A DNA stretch of 64,000 nt from CAYQQU01 sp964419545 (GTDB lineage Bacteria > Bacteroidota > Bacteroidia > Chitinophagales > Saprospiraceae). Shown here in pieces: positions 1-10,102 of this stretch (positions are counted from its first letter, which is position 1; the number at the start of each line of letters is the position of its first letter). Location of the stretch: positions 62,001 through 126,000 of the forward strand of contig CAYQQU010000009.1 of assembly GCA_964419545.1 (NCBI GenBank). The letters are read 5' to 3'. The notes below the pieces were generated by a model. That model did not search any database. It saw nothing but the letters and a program-made list of their open reading frames with translations, and was not told the DNA's origin. The translations under genes were made by a program, and so were the position numbers.

Positions 1-256
1 CGTTGAGCCGGTACAGGTCGATGTGATAGACCGGCTGTTCCCGGCCGCTTTCCGGATCGGCGTACGCGTATTCGTTCACGATCGAAAAAGTCGGGCTCGT
101 CACTTCGTCCCATACGCCCAGGCGCCGGCAGATCGCTTTGATCAGGGTCGTTTTCCCGGCCCCGATCGCTCCCTGGAAAGCCAGCTGCCGGCGCGCGCCT
201 GCTGCAGCCAGCACTTTCGCGGCTACTTCCGGTAATGCGGATTCATCGTATTCCAT
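1..256 (-). CDS. tsaE: TsaE, tRNA threonylcarbamoyladenosine (t6A) biosynthesis ATPase, 3' end outside window
   Basis: TsaE is the small P-loop ATPase that works with TsaB/TsaD to form t6A37 on ANN-decoding tRNAs. Translating the minus strand from the ATG at 256 gives MEYDESALPEVAAKVL, then the Walker A GAIGAGKTT, the family block SPTFSIVNEY and HIDLYRLN, where the window ends. These are the hallmark segments in the right order and spacing. About 85 of the usual 140-150 residues are visible and the C-terminus is missing. It is divergent from gyrB across a 363-bp gap. A TTG five codons upstream is a possible alternative start. Confidence 0.93.
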   Translation of the reverse strand, partial: MEYDESALPEVAAKVLAAAGARRQLAFQGAIGAGKTTLIKAICRRLGVWDEVTSPTFSIVNEYAYADPESGREQPVYHIDLYRLN

Positions 257-619
257 GGATTGCTGTTCCAAAAACGGTCTAAATTTAATCAAGCCTCGTT
301 TTATTCTTCTTCTTTTAGCGGCAAAATGTTCTCCTGCCGTTATTCGACAACCGGCTGTCCAGATCAAACTGTGGGGGCCGTTTTTTTGTTCGTTTGAATT
401 GATTGCCGGTTCCGCCAAAACCAGGCGCCGTTCGCCACCCCATATCCGTCGGTCGGCCCCTTTTCAACAAAAAATGCACGAACCCGGTCCGATGTTGCAA
501 AACGGAACGGATCGCGCCGGGTTTCAAAGAAACAAACGGCAGGCGTTCACCGTTTTATATAAAAGGTTCGCTACACGCTAAAACATCGATTTCTCCACTA
601 TTTTTCGTATTTTTGTAGA
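257..619. other. intergenic region between divergent tsaE and gyrB
   Basis: This 363-bp gap contains only short ORFs without recognisable motifs. It has several AT-rich stretches and, just before gyrB, a good -7 box. I see no RNA gene. A 9-bp long-range inverted pair (CCTGCCGTT near 335 and AACGGCAGG near 536) is present but may be chance. Confidence 0.5.
608..615 (+). promoter_or_regulatory. gyrB promoter -7 box TATTTTTG
   Basis: TATTTTTG matches the Bacteroidota primary-sigma -7 consensus TAnnTTTG exactly and ends only four bases before the gyrB ATG. There is no clear TTG at the usual 19-21 bp upstream. If it is used, the transcript would have almost no leader. Confidence 0.5.
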
Positions 620-2584
<1,965 letters not shown>

Positions 2585-2640
2585 GGCGCTCCGCCCCTGG
2601 AGAGTTTAGCGCCCCTGGAATAAGGGCTCGCCTTTTAAAG

Positions 2641-2955
2641 CGCGGCTAAAGCGGCTAGGACGGGCCCGCCTGAAGGCGGGGCTACCGTTCTTTCGTTTCA
2701 AAAAAACGCCGCTAAAGCGGCTGGTCCGGGCCCGCCTGAAGGCGGGGCTACTGTTCTTTCGTTTCAAAAAAACGCCGCTAAAGCGGTTGGTCCGGGCCCG
2801 CCTGAAGGCGGGGCTACCGTTCTTTCGTTTCAAGAAGACGCCGCTAAAGCGGCTGGTCCGGGCCCGCCTGAAGGCGGGGCTACCGTTCTTTCGTTACAAG
2901 AAGACGCCGCTAAAGCGGCTGGTCCGGGCCCGCCTGAAGGCGGGGCTACTGTTCT
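2641..2955. repeat. 66-bp tandem repeat, about 4.75 copies, with two palindromes per unit
   Basis: Units begin at 2641, 2707, 2773, 2839 and 2905, exactly 66 bp apart, and the last is cut short. Each unit holds two short-loop hairpins: GCCGCT-AA-AGCGGC and CCCGCCT-GA-AGGCGGG. A CTTTCGTTTCAA-like spacer follows. Units differ by only a few substitutions. The array fills the gap between the convergent genes gyrB and the MutS-like gene. The last unit supplies the TAG stop and last few codons of the MutS-like gene. A REP-like or bidirectional-terminator role is inferred. The period is a multiple of three, so both strands read as spurious 22-aa peptide repeats. Confidence 0.95.
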
Positions 2956-4775
2956 TCCTTTCTTCCGTTCTCCTCCTCCGCCTCATCGATCCGTATCCCC
3001 ATCTTCTGCATCAGCAGCGTGGCGTTAAAGCTTTGGCTCACCCCCTGCTTGAGCCGGTAATCGAAATAAAGTTCGCCTTCGCGGATGGCTACTTCGAGGC
3101 ATAAGTTCTCGATGGCGCCGCCTGCTTCGGTTTCCAGCGCTCCCAGCTCCAGATCGTGCGTAGCGATAAGGCCCGCCCCGCGAAAGCGGATCAGTTGGCG
3201 GATCAGCGCTTTCGATCCCGTGTGCCGGTCGCGCGAATTGGTGCCTTTGAGGATCTCGTCGAGCAGGAAAAATATCGGTTCGCCGGCTTCTACCGCTTCG
3301 ATGATGAACTTCAGGCGCTTCAATTCGGCGTAAAAAGAAGACGTACTTTCGTGCAGGGCGTCCTGGGTGCGCATGCTGGTGTAGACGCGCAGGAAAGGCA
3401 ACTGCAGGGACTGCGCACATACCGGCGCGCCGGCCATCGCCAATGCGATATTCATCCCGACCGTGCGCAGAAATGTGCTTTTTCCCGCCATATTCGAACC
3501 GGTGATCAGCTTAATATGACCACGCACCGGCATCTGCAGGTCATTGGCTACTCGCCGGCTGTGGTGGATCAGCGGATGGCCGAGCCGTACGGCGGTCAGG
3601 GTATTTTCTTTGACCATTTCCGGGAACGTCCAGTCCGGATTGTTGTATTTCAGGGTGGCCAAACTGAGAAGCGCCTCCATGTCGGCGAGCCCTGCAAACC
3701 AGGCGGGCAGGCGATCGCGGTGTTCCGCTTTCCACTTTTCCAGGCGATAGACCCACTGCAGGTCCCAGAGTCCCAATACGTTGAGCACCACCGCGAAAAT
3801 GTTGTAACGAACGTTGAGCTGGTTGATGATGTAGGCCAGCCGGCGCAGATCGTCGCTTGCCTTTCGCCCCGGCCCAGGCGCAAAATCGTCGCGGATGCGG
3901 GCCAGCTGGGGTGAAGAAAAAGCCTGACTTTCGATGTGTTCGATGATCCGGGCGTAGTGCCCGAGGGCTTCCCCGGCCCGGCTGGTCTGCTGATGGGTTT
4001 CGTTGACCCGGCTCAGGGTGCGGCGCAGGAGGAAGGCCGGCGGAAGGAAGAGCAGCAAACCAAATTGCCAGGGCACCACCAGCAGGGTCAGCAGCAAGGC
4101 CGTCATCCCCCAGAAGGGCGCGACGTAAAGGCTGACGACCAGCCCCCGGTTCGGACGAACGAAGGGTTCCGTTTTGAGCCACCCCAGCAGCAGATCGAGA
4201 TCGCCGGGCGCCTCCTCACAGCGAGCCCCGTGCGCCTGCAGGTGCTGCCGCCAGTCGAGCAAAGGCGCCAGCTCCGCGGCAGCCGCCTGTCGGATCGCAA
4301 TGGCCTCCGCCGGCGCGGGTTCGCTCAACCACTCCGCCAGGCGCTTGCGCCCGACGGTGGTATTGCCCCGGTTGAGGTATTGGAACAGGGAATGCCGGCC
4401 AAAGATATCCAGGTCCATGGCGTAAGGGTGGCGAAGGTCGGCGAACTCGTCGCCGGGATACGCGTCCGCAAAATCGAGGGCCAGGCTCCGTTGTTCCCGT
4501 TCGTTGACGGCGGCCAGCGTCTCCTGGTGGTATTGTTCCTGCCGGATGCGCTGATGGCGGCGCACAAAAAAGACAAACCCCAGCAGGAAAAACAAAGAAA
4601 AACCGAGCCCCGCCGGCCAATACTCGGCCCAGAGAAAAATGGCGAAACCTGCACCGGCGACGAATAGCACGAGGCGCAGCAGCGCCAGCTGGTTGTAGCG
4701 GCGGCCCAGCGCCTCCGCCCGGGCCTTGAACTGCCCGGCGCGGCGACCATATTGTCCCGACAAATCTTTTTCCAT
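2946..4775 (-). CDS. membrane-anchored MutS-family ATPase
   Basis: A 609-aa protein carrying the MutS core and ABC-type ATPase without the N-terminal mismatch-recognition domains. Two hydrophobic segments lie near residues 29-49 and 52-70, and a second hydrophobic stretch is near 208-248. The ATPase has Walker A ITGSNMAGKSTFLRT near 424 and Walker B FFLLDEILKGTN near 500. A signature-like LHESTSSFYAEL and switch ATHDLELG are also present. Such membrane MutS homologues are common in Bacteroidota and their role is unclear; classical mismatch repair is not implied. The start is the ATG at 4775 (MEKDLSGQYGRRAG); the open frame upstream is only the shadow of the divergent regulator gene. The stop lies in the tandem repeat. 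Confidence 0.85.
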   Translation of the reverse strand: MEKDLSGQYGRRAGQFKARAEALGRRYNQLALLRLVLFVAGAGFAIFLWAEYWPAGLGFSLFFLLGFVFFVRRHQRIRQEQYHQETLAAVNEREQRSLALDFADAYPGDEFADLRHPYAMDLDIFGRHSLFQYLNRGNTTVGRKRLAEWLSEPAPAEAIAIRQAAAAELAPLLDWRQHLQAHGARCEEAPGDLDLLLGWLKTEPFVRPNRGLVVSLYVAPFWGMTALLLTLLVVPWQFGLLLFLPPAFLLRRTLSRVNETHQQTSRAGEALGHYARIIEHIESQAFSSPQLARIRDDFAPGPGRKASDDLRRLAYIINQLNVRYNIFAVVLNVLGLWDLQWVYRLEKWKAEHRDRLPAWFAGLADMEALLSLATLKYNNPDWTFPEMVKENTLTAVRLGHPLIHHSRRVANDLQMPVRGHIKLITGSNMAGKSTFLRTVGMNIALAMAGAPVCAQSLQLPFLRVYTSMRTQDALHESTSSFYAELKRLKFIIEAVEAGEPIFFLLDEILKGTNSRDRHTGSKALIRQLIRFRGAGLIATHDLELGALETEAGGAIENLCLEVAIREGELYFDYRLKQGVSQSFNATLLMQKMGIRIDEAEEENGRKEEQ

Positions 4776-4825
4776 GGCGGCGAAGATACGGTAAGCCGCC
4801 GGAAAATCTAACCCCTCGTCCGACC

Positions 4826-4850
4826 GCGAACTTTCCCTGCGAAAGTTCGC
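4826..4850. promoter_or_regulatory. perfect 10-bp inverted repeat, probable operator
   Basis: GCGAACTTTC and GAAAGTTCGC are separated by 5 bp. The site lies in the 99-bp gap between the divergent MutS-like gene and the XRE regulator, directly upstream of the regulator's -7 box. It has no T-run and is far from any 3' end, so it is more like an operator than a terminator. Autoregulation by the adjacent regulator is inferred. Confidence 0.6.
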
Positions 4851-4859
4851 TAAAAACGG

Positions 4860-4867
4860 TAATTTTA
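4860..4867 (+). promoter_or_regulatory. -7 box TAATTTTA of the XRE regulator
   Basis: One mismatch to TAnnTTTG. It ends seven bases before the ATG at 4875, so the leader would be very short. The inverted repeat at 4826-4850 overlaps where the -33 element should sit. Confidence 0.45.
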
Positions 4868-4874
4868 GGCTTCC

Positions 4875-6362
4875 ATGAGTGCAAAGACCCAGAACGAGAA
4901 GATTATTTTCGGACTTAAGGTAAAACAGCTCCGGCAAAAACGGGGCCTCAATTTTGCCGACCTCGCCCGGCAGTCGGGCATGTCCGTTTCCTATCTCAAC
5001 GAAATAGAAAAAGGGAAAAAATTCCCGAAAGAGGATAAGGTGCGCACCCTGGCCGGGGTGCTCGGTACGAGCTACGAAGACCTTACCTCGCCGGAGCTGA
5101 GCAAAGCGCTCGCCCCGGTAACCGAGTTGTTGCAGTCCAACTTCCTCAACGAGCTGCCCCTCGACCTCTTCGGCATCGAGCTGTCGAAAGTGGTGGAGAT
5201 CATCGCCAACGCGCCTACCCGCGTGGGCGCCTTCATCTCGACCTTGCTGGAGATTTCCCGCAATTACGCACTCAAGGAAGAAAACTTCTACTTCGGCGCG
5301 CTGCGCTCCTACCTCGAATTGCACAACAACTACTTCGAAGAACTGGAGGAAGCCGTCGACGACTTCATCCGCCGATACCAGGCGCCCGCCGGCCGGCCCC
5401 TGCCGCCCCGTTTTTTGAAAGAATTGCTGGAACGCGAATTCGGCTATCACATCGTCGAAGACGGGCTGGACGCCCATCCGGATCTGCAGAACCTGCGATC
5501 CTTGTTTTTACCCAAAAGCCGCGAACTGCTGCTCAACAGCCGCCTCTCGCCGGTGCAGCGCGCCTTCCAGTTCGGGAAAGAGCTGGGGTTCAACTTCATG
5601 GGCCTCAAAGAAAGGGCCAATACCTCTTCCCTGCTGCGGGGCCGCGTCTTCGAAGAAGTGCTCAACCATTCGCGGGCCATCTACTTCTCGGTAGCGCTGC
5701 TGCTGCCCCGCGACCCTTTCGTAGCGGATATTCGCCGCTTCTTTGAACGGACGAACTGGAACGGGGAAGCTTTTTTGTCGATCATGAAAAAGTACGAGGC
5801 CACTCCCGAAATGCTCTACCACCGCCTGACCAACGTGCTGCCGCGGTACTTCGGCCTCGATCAGCTCTTTTTCCTCCGCTTCCTGCACGATCCGGCCGGG
5901 GATACCTTCGAGATCGACAAAGAACTGCACCTGAGCCGGCGGCACCACCCCCACAGCAACGCCCTTTCCGAGCACTATTGCCGGCGCTGGGTGGCCCTGT
6001 CCCTCTTGCAGGACCTGCAGTCGATGCAGCAGGAAGGAAAATACGTCGACACCATCGTACGCGCCCAGCGCTCGCAGTACATCGGAACGGAGGATGAGTA
6101 CCTCTGCCTGACCGTGGCCCGCCCCGCCTACCCTGCCCCGAACCGCAACGTCAGCGTGACCCTCGGGCTGCTCGTCGACGACCGGCTCCGAAAACAAGTG
6201 CGCTTCCTGGACGACCCGGCCATCCAACACCGGGAAGTCAACCAGACCTGCGAACGCTGCCCGGTCATGGACTGTATCGAACGCGCCGGACCGCCCTCCG
6301 TTATCGAAAGAAGGGCCAGGCGCCAGAACATCCAGGCCAAAGTAGCGGAACTGACCGGGTAG
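4875..6362 (+). CDS. XRE-family regulator of the ScfR/PrpR/RamB type (short-chain acyl regulator)
   Basis: A 495-aa transcription factor. The N-terminal HTH_XRE at residues 10-66 contains LKVKQLRQKRGLNFADLARQ and SYLNEIEKGKKFP. A long middle region resembling the IrrE/ImmA-like and ScfR (DUF2083) part follows. A C-terminal cysteine cluster, TCERCPVMDC (Cys459, 462, 467), is typical of this family. Members in actinobacteria and proteobacteria control propionate, acetate and glyoxylate metabolism and sense acyl-CoA; that function here is inferred from the family only, and no such metabolic genes are adjacent. It is divergent from the MutS-like gene, with an inverted repeat at its promoter. Confidence 0.85.
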   Translation: MSAKTQNEKIIFGLKVKQLRQKRGLNFADLARQSGMSVSYLNEIEKGKKFPKEDKVRTLAGVLGTSYEDLTSPELSKALAPVTELLQSNFLNELPLDLFGIELSKVVEIIANAPTRVGAFISTLLEISRNYALKEENFYFGALRSYLELHNNYFEELEEAVDDFIRRYQAPAGRPLPPRFLKELLEREFGYHIVEDGLDAHPDLQNLRSLFLPKSRELLLNSRLSPVQRAFQFGKELGFNFMGLKERANTSSLLRGRVFEEVLNHSRAIYFSVALLLPRDPFVADIRRFFERTNWNGEAFLSIMKKYEATPEMLYHRLTNVLPRYFGLDQLFFLRFLHDPAGDTFEIDKELHLSRRHHPHSNALSEHYCRRWVALSLLQDLQSMQQEGKYVDTIVRAQRSQYIGTEDEYLCLTVARPAYPAPNRNVSVTLGLLVDDRLRKQVRFLDDPAIQHREVNQTCERCPVMDCIERAGPPSVIERRARRQNIQAKVAELTG

Positions 6363-6386
6363 GCGCCCCGGTTCCGCCAGAATTGC

Positions 6387-6394
6387 TATTTTTG
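6387..6394 (+). promoter_or_regulatory. -7 box TATTTTTG of the DPP-IV gene
   Basis: Exact TAnnTTTG match placed 28 bp before the ATG at 6423, in the 60-bp gap after the regulator gene. No obvious TTG at -33. Confidence 0.5.
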
Positions 6395-6422
6395 ATCAAC
6401 CTGCACCATAACGAAAAATACT

Positions 6423-8681
6423 ATGAAGGTTTTTAAACTGACTTTCCTCCTGTTGCTCTTCTTCAGCGCCGCTGCCGGCCAGTCGATCTCTCTCGAACAG
6501 ATCTGGCAGACCTATGATTTCATCCCCGCATCGGCGCCGGGCTTCAACTTCCTCAAAGACGGGAAGCACTATTCCCGCCTGGAAGGCAACCGCATCCAGG
6601 AATATGACCTGACAACCGGCCAGCCCACCCGCACCCTCTTCGATCCGGACCAAATCAGCGGCTTCGACGGTACTATCGACAGCTACCATTTCAGCGAAGA
6701 CGAAGAAAAGATCCTGGTCAAAACGGAAACGGAAAAGATCTACCGGCGCTCGAGCAAAGCCTTTTTCTACGTCTACGACCGGCAATCGAAAAGCATATCG
6801 GCCATTTTTGAAGGCGGCAAACAACAGTACGCCACCTTCAGCCCACAGGCCGACCGGGTAGCTTTTGTTTTCGAGAACGACCTGTACTACCGCGACCTGA
6901 ACACCGATAAGGTCATCCGCGTAACGAACGACGGCGCCGCCAATCGCATCATCAACGGGGCAACCGACTGGGTGTACGAAGAAGAATTCGCATTCGCCAA
7001 AGCCTTTCAGTGGTCGCCCGACGGGCAGCACCTCGCTTTTTACCGCTTCGACGAAAGCCGGGTGAAGGAATTTACCATGACCAACTACCGGGACGAACTT
7101 TACCCCGAATACGTCACCTTCAAATACCCGAAAGTCGGCGAAGACAACTCTATCGTCGCGATCAAGATCTACGCCCTGGCCGGCGAAAAGACCGTAAACG
7201 TGGACATCGGCGAAGCAACCGATATTTATATTCCCCGCATCAAATGGACCGCCGAACCCGGCCAGTTGTGCGTTTACCACATGAATCGCCACCAGAACGA
7301 ACTGCAATTCCTGCTGGCCGACGCCGCCTCCGGCAACACCCGGCTGCTGCTCAGGGAAACCAACGAGTACTACATCGAAGAGCAACTGCTCGACGACCTC
7401 ATTTTCCTCGAAAACGGCAAAGAATTTGTCTGGTCGAGCGAGCGCGACGGCTGGCGGCACTTCTACCTCTACGATATGACCGGCAAGCTGATCAACCGGA
7501 TCACCAGCGGCGAATGGGAAGTGAGCAAGCTGTACGGCCTGGACGAAGAGCGGCGCCTCCTCTACTTCCAGGCGGCCAAGGAAAGCCCATTGCAACGCGA
7601 GGTCTACAACATGAGCCTCGACGGTAAGCGCCTGCAAAAAATGGCCGATAAAGCAGGCTGGAACGACGCACAGTTCAGCAGCACCTTCGACTATTACGTC
7701 GTCACCCACTCGACCGCCAACCAGCCGCCTTCCTATAAAGTGTTCGGCCGCGAAGGCAACCTGATCCGGATCATCGAAGACAATTACGGGCTGGTGGAAA
7801 AGCAGGCGGAAGCCGGCGTCAGCCCCGTTGAATTCTTTTCCTTCAAAACCACCCAGGGCGTCGAGCTCAACGGCTGGATGATCAAGCCGCCCCGCTTCCA
7901 GGAAAATCGACAGTACCCGGTGCTGATGTACACCTACGGCGGGCCGGGCAGCCAGACGGTGACCGACGAGTGGCAAGGCCAGAATTACTGGTGGTTCCAG
8001 ATGCTGGCCCAGCAGGGTTTCGTGGTCGCGTCGGTCGACAACCGCGGCACCGGCGGACGGGGCGAAGCATTCAAAAAAATGACCTACCTGGAGCTGGGGC
8101 GCTACGAAACCGTCGACCAGATCGAAGCGGCGCAGTACCTGGGCAGCCTGCCTTATACCGATAAAAACCGGGTCGGCATCTTCGGCTGGAGCTATGGCGG
8201 CTACCTCTCCTCCCTTTGTATCCTGAAGGGCAATGAGGCGTTCCAGGCGGCTATCGCCGTGGCGCCGGTTACCAACTGGAAGTGGTACGACACCATCTAT
8301 ACCGAGCGCTACATGCGCACCGACGAGGAGAACCCCGACGGCTATCGCGACAACTCGCCCGTTTATTTCGCCGACCGCCTCCGGGGCGAATACCTGCTGG
8401 TGCACGGCATGAGCGATGACAATGTCCACTTTCAGCATACCGCCGAAATGGCCAACGCCCTGATCAGCGCCAACAAACAATTCGACACTTATTTTTATCC
8501 CAACCGGAACCACGGCATCTACGGCGGCGTTACCCGTTTGCATTTGTACCGCAAAATGACGGATTTTCTGAACCGCAAACTCAAAGGCAACCCCTTCCGC
8601 GTATCGCCCATGAAGAAACCCAACCGGATGGACAACCGGAAAATACTGGAAATGCAGAAGAAGCCGAAACGAGGGAATTGA
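6423..8681 (+). CDS. S9 family dipeptidyl peptidase IV-like serine protease
   Basis: Exported prolyl dipeptidyl peptidase of 752 aa. A signal peptide (MKVFKLTFLLLLFFSAAAGQS) is followed by the eight-bladed DPP-IV N-terminal propeller (residues about 90-460) and the alpha/beta-hydrolase catalytic domain. The catalytic triad is Ser590 in GWSYGGY, Asp665 or Asp666 in GMSDDNVHF and His697 in NRNHGI. The propeller has the EEEFAFAKAF double-Glu helix that binds the substrate N-terminus in DPP-IV. It probably releases X-Pro dipeptides in the periplasm for amino-acid nutrition. It lies 11 bp upstream of smpB on the same strand. Confidence 0.93.
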   Translation: MKVFKLTFLLLLFFSAAAGQSISLEQIWQTYDFIPASAPGFNFLKDGKHYSRLEGNRIQEYDLTTGQPTRTLFDPDQISGFDGTIDSYHFSEDEEKILVKTETEKIYRRSSKAFFYVYDRQSKSISAIFEGGKQQYATFSPQADRVAFVFENDLYYRDLNTDKVIRVTNDGAANRIINGATDWVYEEEFAFAKAFQWSPDGQHLAFYRFDESRVKEFTMTNYRDELYPEYVTFKYPKVGEDNSIVAIKIYALAGEKTVNVDIGEATDIYIPRIKWTAEPGQLCVYHMNRHQNELQFLLADAASGNTRLLLRETNEYYIEEQLLDDLIFLENGKEFVWSSERDGWRHFYLYDMTGKLINRITSGEWEVSKLYGLDEERRLLYFQAAKESPLQREVYNMSLDGKRLQKMADKAGWNDAQFSSTFDYYVVTHSTANQPPSYKVFGREGNLIRIIEDNYGLVEKQAEAGVSPVEFFSFKTTQGVELNGWMIKPPRFQENRQYPVLMYTYGGPGSQTVTDEWQGQNYWWFQMLAQQGFVVASVDNRGTGGRGEAFKKMTYLELGRYETVDQIEAAQYLGSLPYTDKNRVGIFGWSYGGYLSSLCILKGNEAFQAAIAVAPVTNWKWYDTIYTERYMRTDEENPDGYRDNSPVYFADRLRGEYLLVHGMSDDNVHFQHTAEMANALISANKQFDTYFYPNRNHGIYGGVTRLHLYRKMTDFLNRKLKGNPFRVSPMKKPNRMDNRKILEMQKKPKRGN

Positions 8682-8692
8682 TTAAACGACAC

Positions 8693-9172
8693 ATGGCAGA
8701 TAAAAAGAACAAAGAACAGAAACCGATAGTAGAGATCGTCAACCGGCGCGCTTCCTTCGAATATCAGTTTATCGATACTTACGAAGCAGGCATCGTATTG
8801 CAGGGCACCGAGATCAAATCGATACGCAAAGGACAAGCCAACCTGCGCGACGCTTATTGCTTTTTTCGCAAAGAAGAACTATACATCAAAAGCCTCTTCA
8901 TCGCGGAATACGAAAACGGCACCTACGCCAATCACGAGACGCGCCGCACCCGCAAGCTCCTGCTCAAACGCGCCGAACTGCGCAAACTGGAAAAGCGGGT
9001 AAAAGAAAAAGGATTCACCATCGTACCCTACAAACTCTACATCAACGATCGGGGCATCGCCAAACTGGAGATCGCCCTCGCGCAAGGTAAAAAAGCTTAC
9101 GACAAACGCGAATCCATCAAACAGAAAGACATGAAGCGCGAGATGGAGCGGGTGAAGAAGATGCGGTATTGA
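8693..9172 (+). CDS. smpB: SsrA-binding protein SmpB
   Basis: tmRNA-binding partner for trans-translation ribosome rescue, 159 aa. Family blocks are visible: VEIVNRRASFEYQF, EAGIVLQGTEIKSIRKGQANLRDAY, GTYANHETRRTRKLLL, RELRKLEKRVKEKGFTIVP-type core, and the basic C-terminal tail KKAYDKRESIKQKDMKREMER. I chose the ATG at 8693 (MADKKNKEQK); an in-frame TTG at 8678 would overlap the DPP-IV stop and is less likely. The ssrA gene itself is not in the window. Confidence 0.96.
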   Translation: MADKKNKEQKPIVEIVNRRASFEYQFIDTYEAGIVLQGTEIKSIRKGQANLRDAYCFFRKEELYIKSLFIAEYENGTYANHETRRTRKLLLKRAELRKLEKRVKEKGFTIVPYKLYINDRGIAKLEIALAQGKKAYDKRESIKQKDMKREMERVKKMRY

Positions 9173-9178
9173 TCCGGG

Positions 9179-9952
9179 CTATTTCCCGGCCGCCGGGGCC
9201 GCCTGGATGCTGTTCAACCCCCAGTCGTACTCCAAATACTCGATCTTTGCATCCGAACGCACCGCTACCGGCGTAAACCGGTCCACGTAATCCTGAGTAG
9301 GATTGGGAAAATCGCCGTTGTACCACGAGAATATTTTGGATAGCTTCAGCGAATCCGGCTTCACGATATTCCGCAGCTCGTCGGCCAGGAACTCGCGCAC
9401 AGCCCGATCGAGCTGCTCGTCGATGCGATCGGCGGTATAGGCGCGGTTGGCCAGTTTGGGGCAGGAAACGGAAGCGCAGTTGACCGCGAAATGGATGCGC
9501 GGCTCGTCGAATTTGGGCCGCAGGATACCGTGCTCGATATTGTTGAGGTCGTAAGTGCGCCCTTCGATATCGATAAACTTGATGTCCCAGACCGTATTGA
9601 CGAAAGGAATGCCGTTTTTGATTTCCTTGATGCCGGCTACCGGATAGTGGTCAACGATCAGCTTGACGGTAAAAGCATTGTAGGCGTTGATCCAGTACGC
9701 CAGACGCTCCTCGCGGCTCCAGTACCGCTCGTTGGGATGGTGGTTGCCCAGCAAATTCAGGTATTCGTTCAGGCGAACGCTGTCGCGAATGAAGCCTTCG
9801 TAATCCACCCAACCTTCCGGAGTGACGTGTTCTTGTAACAGACTATCCCAGGCGGAATGACTGACGGGCCGGGCGTCGGATTGGTAATCGCTGACTTTGC
9901 AGCCGGTAAGCGCAAACGAAAAGAGGGTAAAAAAAAGCAGGAATCGCAGCAT
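9179..9952 (-). CDS. DUF547 lipoprotein
   Basis: A 257-aa predicted lipoprotein. The signal MLRFLLFFTLFSFALTGC has a lipobox cysteine at residue 18. The DUF547 core includes EERLAYWINAYNAFTVKLI, IEHGILRP and HFAVNCASVSCPKL. Proteins of this family resemble transglutaminase/papain-like folds; their function is not established. It is convergent with smpB (6 bp between stops) and divergent from the hydrolase gene. Confidence 0.88.
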   Translation of the reverse strand: MLRFLLFFTLFSFALTGCKVSDYQSDARPVSHSAWDSLLQEHVTPEGWVDYEGFIRDSVRLNEYLNLLGNHHPNERYWSREERLAYWINAYNAFTVKLIVDHYPVAGIKEIKNGIPFVNTVWDIKFIDIEGRTYDLNNIEHGILRPKFDEPRIHFAVNCASVSCPKLANRAYTADRIDEQLDRAVREFLADELRNIVKPDSLKLSKIFSWYNGDFPNPTQDYVDRFTPVAVRSDAKIEYLEYDWGLNSIQAAPAAGK

Positions 9953-10102
9953 GACTTTACGGTTTTGTTTTTAAACGGCTAGCTTCAGCCTGGGTTGGAC
10001 GACATGCCCGTAAGCGTAGTCAAGTGTCCTCACCCGGACCACAATAAATACTACGAAAAAAAAGCGGGAAGCGGATTTTTTCAGGAGAAAAGGCAGAAAA
10101 GA

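Noticed and set aside
2641..2955. CRISPR array
   Set aside because: The whole 66-bp unit is repeated, with no unique spacers, and no cas genes are present.
2606..3104. Repetitive ORFs on both strands across the 66-bp array, encoding 22-residue repeats
   Set aside because: They arise because the DNA repeat period is a multiple of three. There is no independent start, signal or domain, and one runs antisense into the MutS-like gene.
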